Positions 1 to 7,672 of a stretch of 24,505 nucleotides of DNA are shown here, in pieces (position 1 is the stretch's first letter; every line of letters starts with the position of its first letter). The notes beneath the pieces were generated by a model. The model saw only the letters and a list, made by a program, of their open reading frames with translations. It was not told the origin of the DNA and searched no databases. Source of the stretch: Pseudomonadota bacterium (GTDB lineage Bacteria; Pseudomonadota; Alphaproteobacteria; Rhizobiales; Devosiaceae); NCBI GenBank assembly GCA_023431205.1, contig JAEYXQ010000170.1:1-24505 (forward strand), given 5' to 3'. A program made the position numbers and the translations under genes.

Positions 1-809
1 CCGTACCACCACTGCACCATGGCGTCCTGGACTCCGGGCCAGACCGTGTAGCTCTTGGCGCTGGCCAAAGAGAGAGGCAGGGCGAGGTTGTTGACGATGT
101 GGAGGATCGCCACCACCACGATGAAGGCCAGGTAGTACCAGTTGGCCACGTAGATGTGGGGCTCCTTACGTCGCGCCAACGTCCGCAGGAAGAGCACGAA
201 ATAGGTCACCCAAACGACGACGAGCCAGATGTCCGCGTACCATTCGGGCTCAGCATATTCCTTCGATTGAGTGAGACCCATGCCATACCCGGTGACGGCG
301 AGCAGGCAGAAAAGGTTGAAGCCGAAGATGACGAACCAAGGACTGACATGTCCCGCAAGTCGTGCCCGGCTGGTGCGCTGGACGACATGGAAAGAAGTCG
401 CGATCAGCGCGTTGCCGCCGAATCCAAAGATCACGCCAGTGGTATGGGCCGGGCGCAGGCGCCCGAAGCTCGACCAGGCGGTGTCGAAATTGAGTGCCGG
501 CCAAGCGAGCTGAGCCGCAACCCAGACGCCGACAAACATCCCGAAGACAGCCCACGCCATGGTAAGGGCGATCCCCACCTTGATCGGGTCGTCATAATAT
601 GTCGAAAACCGATCCCCCTCAGGCTCCGGCAAGCCCATCCGTGGCAGGAGATACATCGCTGCCCCGGCACATAGAAGGATCACGAGGAGGCCGTGGACGC
701 CGATCGGGTCCATGCGCCCGGGCACCGCAATAGCCAGTCCCAGCAGACTCACAACGCCGAGGATGAATAGGCAGACCTGCCTTTCCGCCACTGTGAGGCT
801 GCTCGCCAT
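1..809 (-). CDS. ccoN: cbb3-type cytochrome c oxidase subunit I, 5' part (cut by window edge)
   Basis: This is the heme-copper catalytic subunit of the high-affinity cbb3 oxidase, an inner-membrane proton pump used at low oxygen. About 269 residues are visible, reading leftward from ATG at 807-809 with an AGGAG ribosome site just upstream, and the frame stays open to the window edge. Hydrophobic helices begin near residue 10. The stretch RLRPAHTTGVIFGFGGNAL is the typical CcoN helix II, whose His binds low-spin heme b, followed by TSFHVVQRT. Further on, VANWYYLAFI and HIVNNLALP are also CcoN-like, and the window ends at QWWYG, just before the usual next His. The remaining third and ccoO/Q/P should lie beyond position 1. 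An FNR-type box at 936-949 lies upstream. The family assignment is secure. Confidence 0.95.
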   Translation of the reverse strand, partial: MASSLTVAERQVCLFILGVVSLLGLAIAVPGRMDPIGVHGLLVILLCAGAAMYLLPRMGLPEPEGDRFSTYYDDPIKVGIALTMAWAVFGMFVGVWVAAQLAWPALNFDTAWSSFGRLRPAHTTGVIFGFGGNALIATSFHVVQRTSRARLAGHVSPWFVIFGFNLFCLLAVTGYGMGLTQSKEYAEPEWYADIWLVVVWVTYFVLFLRTLARRKEPHIYVANWYYLAFIVVVAILHIVNNLALPLSLASAKSYTVWPGVQDAMVQWWY

Positions 810-935
810 CGAAATGCACTCCTGTTCAGCCGCATCACGTTCGGACCAACCCTACATGACCGCGCCCGCTTTTCAACGCCCGGCCCGGGAACGAGAGCAG
901 CTACCGGCTACGTTACGCTGCTCTGGCAGCTCTGC

Positions 936-949
936 TTGATGTGCGTCAA
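936..949 (-). promoter_or_regulatory. FNR/FixK/Anr-type box upstream of ccoN
   Basis: The sequence TTGAT-gtgc-GTCAA matches the FNR/FixK dyad TTGAT-N4-ATCAA with one mismatch. Its centre is 133 nt upstream of the ccoN start codon. On the minus strand a weak -10-like TAACGT lies at 910-915, which would place the box close to -40, as in class II FNR-dependent promoters. Micro-oxic activation of ccoN by FNR/FixK/Anr proteins is well established in proteobacteria; that it happens here is inferred. The box also covers an apparent GTG start at 941 of the regulator on the other strand, which argues that this upstream start is not used. Confidence 0.65.
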
Positions 950-1036
950 CTATCCCCCCGCCAAGTTTCGCTAACCTTGGTCTGCCTCCGAGGCAAAACA
1001 GATGCGCAACCCGTTCGGCGAGAGGATCCAACCCCC

Positions 1037-1483
1037 TTGCGTCTCACGCTTTTCACAGATCTTGCGATCCATTTGATGATCTACATGGCGCGGAACGAGG
1101 ATCGCTGCGTCACAGTACGGGAAATCGCGCGTGACCTCGGGCAATCTCGATTCCACCTGATGAAGATCGCAAACGTTCTATCAAGAGAGGGCATGTTGTC
1201 GACTCTCCGAGGTAGGGCGGGTGGATTGCGACTTGCCCGTTCGGCCACAACTATTAGCATCGGTGACATAATCCGCGCCACCGAAGTGAATCTGCCCGGG
1301 AGCAGAGAAAACTTGAACTGCCAACTGGTGAAAGGCGTGCAGTGCGAATGCGCAGTTCCGAGTATCATAGGTGCGGCGACAGCCGCGTTTCTGCACGAAA
1401 CGGATCGGTTCTGTCTTGCCGACGTGGCCCGCGGACAGCAGGTGAACGGCACCTGTTGCAGACCCCTGCCGTTGCCGATCTAG
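1037..1483 (+). CDS. Rrf2-family Fe-S transcriptional regulator, NsrR-like
   Basis: This is probably a DNA-binding repressor of the Rrf2 family whose Fe-S cluster senses nitric oxide or redox state. The N-terminus LRLTLFTDLAIHLMIYMA and the winged helix (residues ~25-65, with REIARDLGQSRFHLMKI and RGRAGGLRLAR) are typical of NsrR/IscR proteins. Counting from the TTG at 1037, cysteines stand at 95, 103 and 105. Asp8, which supplies the fourth cluster ligand in Streptomyces NsrR, is present. The cysteine spacing (C-x7-C-x-C) differs from the usual NsrR pattern. I chose TTG 1037 because a GAGAGG ribosome site precedes it and family members begin MRLT; an in-frame GTG at 941 would add 32 residues and lies inside the FNR box. 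Divergence from ccoN and proximity to nirK fit a role in nitrogen-oxide control. Rrf2 is secure, NsrR is likely. Confidence 0.85.
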   Translation: MRLTLFTDLAIHLMIYMARNEDRCVTVREIARDLGQSRFHLMKIANVLSREGMLSTLRGRAGGLRLARSATTISIGDIIRATEVNLPGSRENLNCQLVKGVQCECAVPSIIGAATAAFLHETDRFCLADVARGQQVNGTCCRPLPLPI

Positions 1484-1727
1484 GTTGAGCTATCGCTTTC
1501 TGAACGTCGGCCACCTTTCCAACGTGGCGATCTGGTATCGTAGGCGGCGCCGGCGCCACGATCGGCGCTTCCGATGTTCTCCGTTGGCGTGGTGTCACCG
1601 AAGACCGAGTTGGGTCTCCTGGCAGCTGCGACGGTGTGTCGAACATTCATTATACCCTTGAGACCTCAGAGCGAGCTTTTCCTCGGTATATACGCGTCAA
1701 TGGGGGAAGCTCTCTTCGATCAGCTGT

Positions 1728-2252
1728 TTGCGCTATCTCAAAGACGCAACGCCTGTGTTCCGGACTATGGGGCAGCCCACCAGCTTGGACTTTCCCGTGT
1801 CTTTCTTGCTATCCGGCCCCATCCGGTTCTTTGACGAAGATCAGTTGAATGAGTTCGCCGAGTTCTTTAGCGACCGAGTTCGCCGGGATTCCAAGCTGTA
1901 CCGCCCCCTTGTCCAATTGATTGGGAACAGGTGGGCTGAGGCGGAGGCGGCTTTTACAGAGCTGTTGCGAGCCACTCTGCTGGCTGAAGGCGGTACCCGC
2001 GTCGACTGCAACTGGCTGGCCAAATTGGCTCGAACCCTTGGTCCGGTTGATGTCGAGCGGCTTTCCGACATTCTCACCGATTGTGCTTTCGAGATGTTTC
2101 CCGTCGCGGTCGCAGCAGATTTCGTGGAGTTCAATACGGAACTGACCAGCTGCCTGCTCGCCCTGGTGGGGTCGGAGGGGTTGGAACGTCAGCGTCGCCT
2201 TCTTCGGCTGAGCGACCAACTGAACGCTGGTGCCTTGATGTGCAGTCTTTAG
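1728..2252 (+). CDS. hypothetical protein, possibly with a frameshifted 5' end
   Basis: I do not recognise this protein. The reading frame gives up to 174 residues from a TTG at 1728; an ATG at 1770 is an alternative start, and neither has a clear ribosome site. From the FFDEDQLNEF segment onward it looks like a genuine, mostly helical soluble protein with balanced charge and reasonable codon choice. Its N-terminus is doubtful: another frame starting with GTG at about 1642 reads MSNIHYTLETSERAFPRYI, and a third reads LFDQLF around 1715-1730. Together these could be one gene broken by one or two frameshifts. It lies between the regulator and gdhA with no operon link I can see. No domain or function is assigned. 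Confidence 0.45.
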   Translation: MRYLKDATPVFRTMGQPTSLDFPVSFLLSGPIRFFDEDQLNEFAEFFSDRVRRDSKLYRPLVQLIGNRWAEAEAAFTELLRATLLAEGGTRVDCNWLAKLARTLGPVDVERLSDILTDCAFEMFPVAVAADFVEFNTELTSCLLALVGSEGLERQRRLLRLSDQLNAGALMCSL

Positions 2253-2420
2253 TACAAGCCCTGCGGGCTCGACCGACTTTCTGCCTTTGAGCATCTGTAA
2301 TGGTAAAGGGTCTCCCTGCTGGCCATTGCACAAAGATCTCCACCGATCCGGTAGTGCGTCTTCCCGGGCAGGCGCGGCCACTAAGTCTTCACAAATCCCA
2401 GCCGAGCGAACAAGCAGACA

Positions 2421-3788
2421 GTGAGCGACATGACAAAGATCGATGAGAAGCTCGAACCCATATTGAGCCAGGTGATGCAGCGTAACGCCGGGGAATCCGA
2501 GTTTCACCAGGCCGTCCGTGAAGTTCTGGAAAGTCTCGGCAGAGTGGTTGCAAAGCACCCCAGTTACCTGGAGCAAGCTCTTCTGGAGAGAATCTGTGAG
2601 CCGGAAAGACAGATCATCTTTCGCGTCCCGTGGGTCGATGACGGCGGCCAAGTCAGGATCAACCGCGGCTTCAGAGTTCAGTTCAATTCCGCCTTGGGGC
2701 CATACAAGGGAGGAATTCGTTTCCACCCCTCCGTCAACCTTGGCATCATCAAATTTCTTGGGTTTGAGCAGACTTTCAAGAACGCCCTTACGGGAATGCC
2801 CATCGGGGGAGGCAAGGGAGGCGCCGACTTCGACCCAAAAGGGCGCTCGGACGGCGAGATCATGCGGTTCTGCCAGTCCTTTATGATGGAGCTCCACCGC
2901 CACCTTGGTGAGTACACAGATGTGCCGGCGGGGGATATCGGAGTCGGAGGTCGTGAGATCGGCTACATGTTCGGGCAGTACAAGCGTCTGACAAACCGGT
3001 ACGAAGCAGGCGTGCTTACAGGAAAGGCATTGTCATACGGTGGGTCCCGGGCGCGTACCGAAGCAACGGGCTACGGGAACACCTACTTCGTACAGGCAAT
3101 GCTCCGAACGAAGGGGCAAACCTTCGAGGACAAGTCGGTGGTCGTGTCCGGCTCCGGAAACGTCGCCATCTACACGGTGGAGAAGGTGCAGTCCTTCGGC
3201 GGACGTGTCATCGCGGTTTCCGACAGTACTGGCTACGTGGTGGACGAGAAGGGTGTGGATCTGCAGCTTCTAAAAGAGCTGAAGGAAGTACGCCGCGGCC
3301 GGATTGGGGACTATGTGGCGATGAAGGGTGAGGGCTTGGCATACTTTGTCCGCGCTGGTGAGGGATCCATATGGGACATCCACTGCGACGTCGCCATGCC
3401 CTCGGCAACCCAAAACGAGCTAACGGGCAGAGACGCCCGCGCCTTGATCGAGAACGGTGTCGTTGCTGTCGGTGAAGGCGCGAACATGCCGTGTACCCCG
3501 GAGGCAGTTCGACTGTTCCAAGAAGCCGGAGTGTTGTTCGCTCCAGGCAAGGCCGCCAATGCGGGCGGAGTTGCCACGTCAGCACTCGAAATGCAGCAGA
3601 ACGCGTCCCGTGATAGCTGGACCTTCGAGCAGACTGAACGCCGCCTCGCAGACATTATGGTAAATATCCACGACACGTGTGCCGCAACGGCTGACGAGTA
3701 TGGAGCACCTGGCAATTACGTCCTGGGCGCCAACATTGCCGGCTTTGTCAGGGTAGCCGAAGCCATGAGAGCCTTAGGCGTGATTTAG
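2421..3788 (+). CDS. gdhA: NADP-specific glutamate dehydrogenase
   Basis: This cytosolic enzyme makes glutamate from 2-oxoglutarate and ammonium with NADPH (EC 1.4.1.4). At 455 residues it has the normal length of the hexameric bacterial form. The dimerisation domain carries KGGIRFHP at about 96-103 and GGGKGGADFDP at about 129-139, where Lys132 is the catalytic lysine. VPAGDIGVGGREIGYM follows, with catalytic Asp172. The Rossmann part starts at VVVSGSGNVA and ends with the conserved GANIAGF. The GTG at 2421 or the ATG three codons later could be the start; neither has a strong ribosome site. It stands alone, and its sequence looks AT-richer than the nirK and kinase regions, suggesting a different history. 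I see no regulator site. Confidence 0.96.
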   Translation: MSDMTKIDEKLEPILSQVMQRNAGESEFHQAVREVLESLGRVVAKHPSYLEQALLERICEPERQIIFRVPWVDDGGQVRINRGFRVQFNSALGPYKGGIRFHPSVNLGIIKFLGFEQTFKNALTGMPIGGGKGGADFDPKGRSDGEIMRFCQSFMMELHRHLGEYTDVPAGDIGVGGREIGYMFGQYKRLTNRYEAGVLTGKALSYGGSRARTEATGYGNTYFVQAMLRTKGQTFEDKSVVVSGSGNVAIYTVEKVQSFGGRVIAVSDSTGYVVDEKGVDLQLLKELKEVRRGRIGDYVAMKGEGLAYFVRAGEGSIWDIHCDVAMPSATQNELTGRDARALIENGVVAVGEGANMPCTPEAVRLFQEAGVLFAPGKAANAGGVATSALEMQQNASRDSWTFEQTERRLADIMVNIHDTCAATADEYGAPGNYVLGANIAGFVRVAEAMRALGVI

Positions 3789-4466
3789 TGGGCACTTAGC
3801 TTCGTTGGCAAGTTAAGCGGGTGCGTCCGAGGGTGCGGTACGCAGGTTCTTCGCCTGATTGCGCTTAGCCACGCGACAGCCAGTCTTCGTGCGCCGGCGC
3901 AAGCACCGAGCAATGCACTGTAGGCTCATTGGTCAGGGCGTCTTCCCCTTGCGGGGGCATAGGTACATAGTCGGGGCTGCATGCCGCCACCACGACGGAG
4001 AGCCTCGCATTCGCCGTTCAGATGAGCATATCTTCCATCTTTCAGCCAGTCCGCCACCGGCCCGCGAGTACAGTCCGACGAGCACAGCACCAAGCGCTGC
4101 AATCGCAAGCCCCGATAGTGCAATGAGAGATTGCCTGAGCGACATCCCGCGACCTTGCCACCAACGTGCTGACAACTGCCTGACGCCACGGCAGAGTCAC
4201 GCGGTCCCAATGTGCTCATCGTTTCTGAACTTCTTCCTGGCGACTGGCAGATGATGGTTTGGGTCTCACACGGCCTGCTTTTGAATCTACTCGTCGGGAG
4301 CAGACATTGGCGACCTCCAGCCGGTCCGGAAGTCCGTTCCGCGGTATAAGCCGGTTATCTAACTTCGGTCGGAGCCGGACTCCGCGAGGGCTACCGTCAG
4401 CTACACCACCAGTTGGGCACGACTGGGCTATTGCTAGCCCATTGGCGGCATTCTCATCATGCTGCG
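3789..4466. other. 678-bp spacer, no convincing gene
   Basis: Nothing here can be called a gene with confidence. On the minus strand, 3933-4145 could encode about 70 residues beginning MSLRQSLIALSGLAIAAL, which resembles a signal peptide or one membrane helix, but the rest resembles no family I know. A hairpin at 4424-4441 (TGGGCTA, loop ttgc, TAGCCCA) lies just past the end of the EamA gene on the minus strand. It lacks a T-tract, so it is at best a weak terminator. The rest reads as unstructured, AT-richer DNA. Confidence 0.4.
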
Positions 4467-5357
4467 TCAGCCTGGCGCCTTCGCTTTACGCTTGTTGCCG
4501 GCGAGTAGCGCCAGCGCGACACCACCAAGAATGCCCGCCGACGAGACCAGCAGTCGACCCGTCAGCGGCTCCCCAATGAACAACACGCCACCAGCTGCAG
4601 CAATTGCGGGAACAGTCAGCTGGAGGAATGCGGCGCTGGTGCGGGTCATGCTCGGCAGCACGGTGTACCAAATGGCATAGCCTACGCCGGAGGCGATCGC
4701 CCCCGAGGCGATCGCATAAGACAGACCCGTCGCGCTGCTCGTCTGTGGAATGTTGGAACTTGCCAGTAGCACTAGTGCAACTGGTAGGCAGCGAATAAAA
4801 TTTCCTGCGGTATCAGCCAACGGCGCGCGAGAGCTCTGTCCCAGCAGGGAATATGCCGCCCACGACAACCCTGCGATTGCCATCAATGCCGTGCCGAGCA
4901 GCGGCGGCGCCATCAATCCGGGGACGACGAGAAATGCCAGCGCAGCAAAGGCAACGCCGAAGCCGAGCCACTCCAGGGGCCCTGGCCGATCACCTCTTGA
5001 GATGGCCCAAGTCAGCATGCCGATCTGAACGCTGGCGAAGAGGATGAGGGCCCCGGTCCCAGCACCCAGCATGAGGTAACCGATCGAGAAGGCCAACGCG
5101 TAGCCAAACAGGGCCGCAGCTCCACGCCAGCTGCCACTGATCCCGATCCTGGCACCGCTACGCCAGTGCCCGCGCAAATAGAGGATTGCAGCCAAAGTCA
5201 GGGCTCCCGACATCATCCGCACACCAGTATAGCCAGTCGCGGTCATCTCCCCAGAGCCCAGCGCAAGCCTCGCCAACACCGAATTGGCTGCAAAAGCGAC
5301 CAGCGCTACCGTCGCAAGCAAGGCCACCTTCAACGCAGTATTCCTCTTGGTCTCCAC
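4467..5357 (-). CDS. EamA/DMT-family transporter
   Basis: This is an inner-membrane transporter of the drug/metabolite superfamily, a group that exports amino acids or other small metabolites; the substrate is unknown. The 296 residues fit the usual ten-helix, two-repeat EamA layout. Helix 1 is VALLATVALVAFAANSVLAR, and the second repeat begins near GTALMAIAGLSWAAYSLLG and ends with QLTVPAIAAAGGVLFIGEPL, the characteristic end of the second EamA domain. The C-terminus is basic (NKRKAKAPG). It starts with ATG at 5357 on the minus strand. It is a single gene between gdhA and the pseudoazurin operon, reading away from the latter, so I see no functional link to either. Confidence 0.9.
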   Translation of the reverse strand: METKRNTALKVALLATVALVAFAANSVLARLALGSGEMTATGYTGVRMMSGALTLAAILYLRGHWRSGARIGISGSWRGAAALFGYALAFSIGYLMLGAGTGALILFASVQIGMLTWAISRGDRPGPLEWLGFGVAFAALAFLVVPGLMAPPLLGTALMAIAGLSWAAYSLLGQSSRAPLADTAGNFIRCLPVALVLLASSNIPQTSSATGLSYAIASGAIASGVGYAIWYTVLPSMTRTSAAFLQLTVPAIAAAGGVLFIGEPLTGRLLVSSAGILGGVALALLAGNKRKAKAPG

Positions 5358-5893
5358 TGTGGTTAAGCTTAGCTCCGGAAGGACGCAGCCACTAGCTGCG
5401 CATTACAGGTAGTAGGGAAAGCTCGGCGGCGGCGAGCTTAATCGATGAGAAACGGTGCGGTGGCAGGCATGCATGGCTTACCGGCCCACGTTGTGTGGCG
5501 GCGTCGCAGTGTGCCCCCAGAGAGCGGCGGCAAGAAAGAACGAGCGGCAGCCGTAGGACAGGATCATGGGCCGGAGCGCGGGGACCGGTCCGCGTTTGGT
5601 CCTGCCTGCTCTGATCCGGCCATCCTCCTTGGTTGCCGCCAGGTAGACGATGGGTGGCTCGGCCTCTTTGCGCCACCGCAAGCAAACTCCTTTAAACCAT
5701 TGACCTGGATCAAGGAGGCTTCCGTGGCACCTCACTACACAGGAGCCACGGAACCCGGAGTTCATGCAGGCGACGGTTGGACGACCCGCAACCACCAATG
5801 CGAACTTTCGCTTTGCCTGGTCGTTGAGCACGAAGCGCCAAGGTCAGCGACAAGCCGGGCAGGCGCGCTCCCAATGAACCCCGAGGAGAAATC
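5358..5893. other. upstream region of the pseudoazurin gene, non-coding
   Basis: I find no believable gene in these 536 bp; the open frames on both strands have unnatural compositions. A perfect 7-bp hairpin lies at 5419-5439 (AAGCTCG, seven-base loop, CGAGCTT). The important element is the FNR/NnrR-type box at 5700-5713, listed separately. A weak -10-like TACACA at 5736-5741 would give a transcript start near 5748, leaving a leader of about 145 nt before the pseudoazurin start. Confidence 0.45.
5700..5713 (+). promoter_or_regulatory. FNR/NnrR/DNR-type box of the pseudoazurin-nirK region
   Basis: The sequence TTGAC-ctgg-ATCAA is an essentially ideal match to the dyad bound by the nitric-oxide-responsive Crp/FNR proteins (NnrR/DNR) and by FNR itself. 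Its centre is 187 nt upstream of the pseudoazurin ATG. A -10-like TACACA at 5736-5741 is placed so that the box would sit near -41.5. NnrR-controlled expression of nirK and its electron donors is well known in denitrifiers. The gene for the Crp/FNR protein is not in this window. Confidence 0.7.
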
Positions 5894-6385
5894 ATGAGAA
5901 AGATACTCGCCACCTCAGCCCTGATCGCCACCACGATGCTCGCCGTGCCCGCCTGGGCGGCGGATCATCAGGTGCAGATGCTGAACAAGGACTCCGAGGG
6001 GCGGCCGATGCAGTTCGAGCCAGCCTTCCTCAAAATTGCGCCCGGTGACACGGTAACCTTCGTTCCCACCGATAAAGGCCACAACTCCGAAGCCTTCCCC
6101 AATCTGATCCCGGAGGGTGCGGAACCGTGGAAGGGCAAGATCAACGAGGAGATCACCGTCACTTTCAGCGAGGAAGGGTTCTACGCCTACAAGTGTCAGC
6201 CGCATGTCGGGCTCGGCATGGTGGGCCTGATCCAGGTTGGTGACAGCCCGACAGCCATTCCCGATGAAGAAGTCCAGAAGCTGCCGGGCAAGGCGAAGGA
6301 TCGCATGGCCGAACTGGTCGCCGAAGCAGCGGCTGAAGGCGGCGCTGGGTCCGGCGCAGCAGAAGCGGCTCCCGCAGCTCAGTAA
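5894..6385 (+). CDS. pseudoazurin, periplasmic blue copper protein
   Basis: This small type 1 copper protein carries single electrons in the periplasm and is the known donor to copper nitrite reductase. A signal peptide spans residues 1-23 (cleavage after AWAA). The copper ligands His63, Cys101, His104 and Met109 become 40, 78, 81 and 86 after removing 23 residues, exactly the pseudoazurin numbering. The ligand loop reads YKCQPHVGLGM. The C-terminus (from about residue 140) is an unusually long Ala/Glu-rich tail, AELVAEAAAEGG onward. A GAGGAG ribosome site at 5883-5888 fixes the ATG start. nirK follows 48 bp later after a hairpin terminator, and an FNR/NnrR box lies upstream. Confidence 0.95.
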   Translation: MRKILATSALIATTMLAVPAWAADHQVQMLNKDSEGRPMQFEPAFLKIAPGDTVTFVPTDKGHNSEAFPNLIPEGAEPWKGKINEEITVTFSEEGFYAYKCQPHVGLGMVGLIQVGDSPTAIPDEEVQKLPGKAKDRMAELVAEAAAEGGAGSGAAEAAPAAQ

Positions 6386-6392
6386 GCCAATG

Positions 6393-6422
6393 ACGCCTCC
6401 CGGCTTGGCCGGGAGGCGTTTT
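6393..6422 (+). terminator. Rho-independent terminator between pseudoazurin gene and nirK
   Basis: ACGCCTCCCGG at 6393-6403 pairs perfectly with CCGGGAGGCGT at 6409-6419 around a five-base loop, followed by a short T run (6419-6422). The 11-bp GC-rich stem is strong and the T run short, so it probably stops only part of transcription. That would give more pseudoazurin than NirK message. Confidence 0.75.
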
Positions 6423-6433
6423 GCTACCAACGT

Positions 6434-7603
6434 ATGAGTGAAACCATGATCGACAAGAAAAACGACGATGCGGTCGCAGGCGAGCGTGACCACGGCATCA
6501 GCAGGCGCAGCCTGTTGGCGGGTACCGCAGGGCTGACCTTTGCAGGTGCCATGGCCGGTGGCACCGTCCAGGCAACGGCCCAGCATGCCCATCACCAGTC
6601 ACCAGCCGGTGGCACCACCGGCAGCGGGCGGCTCTACCAGGTCAATCCGGGCATGACCGAACATGCCGACGTTGCACATGACCCGGCCGACATTCCCGGC
6701 CCGATCACCCGTCGCGAACCCGAGACGGTCCGCGTCGAGCTCGAGACGATCGAGCTGGAAGCGCATCTGGACAACAACGCCACCTTCCGCTTCTGGACGT
6801 TCAATGGCCGCGTCCCTGGCCCGTTCATCCGCGTCCGCGTCGGCGACACGGTCGAGTGCTACTTCAAGAACAATGAAGACAGCTGGATGGCGCACAACGT
6901 CGACTTCCACGCCACCACCGGTCCCGGCGGCGGCGCGGTGCTGACCACGGCCATGCCGGGCGAGGAGTATGCCTTCCGCTTCAAGGCGCTCAATCCCGGG
7001 GTGTATGTCTACCACTGCGCCGTGCCGCCAGTAGCGCTGCACATCGCCAACGGCATGTATGGCCTGATCGTGGTCGAGCCCGAAGAGGGCCTGCCGCCGG
7101 TCGATCGCGAGTTCTACGTCATGCAGGGCGAAATCTACACCGAAGAGCCGTTCGGCACCGCCGGCCTGCTGACCGAGAGCTACGAGAAGATGCTCAACGA
7201 GCGGCCGGAGTACTTCGTCTTCAACGGCCATGTGGGTGCGTTGACCGACCACTTCCCGCTCAAGGCAAATGTGGGCGAGACGGTCCGCATCTTCTTCGGC
7301 GTCGGCGGACCGAACTTCACATCGTCGTTCCACGTGATCGGCGAGATCTTCGACCGTGTCTACAATGCCGGTTCGCTGACCAGTCCGCCGCTCACCGATG
7401 TGCAGACCATCACGGTGGCGCCGGGCGGTGCCTGCGTCGTCGAGTTCAAGTGCGAGGTTCCTGGCCGCTACGTGCTGGTCGATCACGCTCTGTCGCGCGC
7501 GGAGCGCGGGCTGGCGGGCTACCTCATCGTCGAGGGTGAGGAGCAGCCGGATATCTTCGCGCCGATCGGCGAGCCGCCGGATCCGTCGATGTCGGGCCAC
7601 TGA
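6434..7603 (+). CDS. nirK: copper-containing nitrite reductase (NO-forming), AniA-like clade
   Basis: This periplasmic trimeric enzyme reduces nitrite to nitric oxide (EC 1.7.2.1), the committing step of denitrification. A Tat-type signal is visible (ISRRSLLAG, residues 22-30). Type 1 copper ligands are His154, Cys195, His203 and Met208. Type 2 ligands are His159, His194 and His351. The catalytic Asp157 and His300 are also present, so the active site is complete. The loop HCAVPPVALHIANGMYGLIV resembles Neisseria AniA and clade II NirK, not the HCAPPGMVPWHV form common in Alphaproteobacteria. The 389 residues include a His-rich linker after the signal. The start may be ATG 6434 or ATG 6446; neither has a good ribosome site. 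Pseudoazurin upstream is the likely electron donor. Confidence 0.97.
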   Translation: MSETMIDKKNDDAVAGERDHGISRRSLLAGTAGLTFAGAMAGGTVQATAQHAHHQSPAGGTTGSGRLYQVNPGMTEHADVAHDPADIPGPITRREPETVRVELETIELEAHLDNNATFRFWTFNGRVPGPFIRVRVGDTVECYFKNNEDSWMAHNVDFHATTGPGGGAVLTTAMPGEEYAFRFKALNPGVYVYHCAVPPVALHIANGMYGLIVVEPEEGLPPVDREFYVMQGEIYTEEPFGTAGLLTESYEKMLNERPEYFVFNGHVGALTDHFPLKANVGETVRIFFGVGGPNFTSSFHVIGEIFDRVYNAGSLTSPPLTDVQTITVAPGGACVVEFKCEVPGRYVLVDHALSRAERGLAGYLIVEGEEQPDIFAPIGEPPDPSMSGH

Positions 7604-7609
7604 CGTCCC

Positions 7610-7634
7610 TGCGGCCCGCCCATGGCGGGCCGCA
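7610..7634 (+). repeat. strong hairpin between nirK and the YcnI-like gene
   Basis: TGCGGCCCGCC and GGCGGGCCGCA form an 11-bp perfect stem with a cat loop, seven bases after the nirK stop codon. No T-tract follows, so it more likely stabilises the 3' end of nirK mRNA or weakly attenuates readthrough than terminates fully. Confidence 0.6.
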
Positions 7635-7672
7635 ATTCACTTTATGAACAGCCATCTCAAGGACAATCAAGA

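Noticed and set aside
941..1036. N-terminal extension of the Rrf2 regulator from GTG 941
   Set aside because: The start lies inside the FNR box, has no good ribosome site, and the extra 32 residues do not look like family sequence.
1809..2903. 364-codon open frame on the minus strand across the hypothetical gene and gdhA
   Set aside because: It runs antisense through the conserved gdhA coding region and resembles no family; it is a shadow frame.
3933..4145. Small minus-strand protein with one membrane helix
   Set aside because: The hydrophobic start is suggestive, but there is no clear ribosome site, family or context, and the C-terminal part looks random.
6599..7600. 333-codon minus-strand open frame opposite nirK
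   Set aside because: A shadow of the high-GC nirK codons, rich in Arg, Asp and Val without any fold signal.
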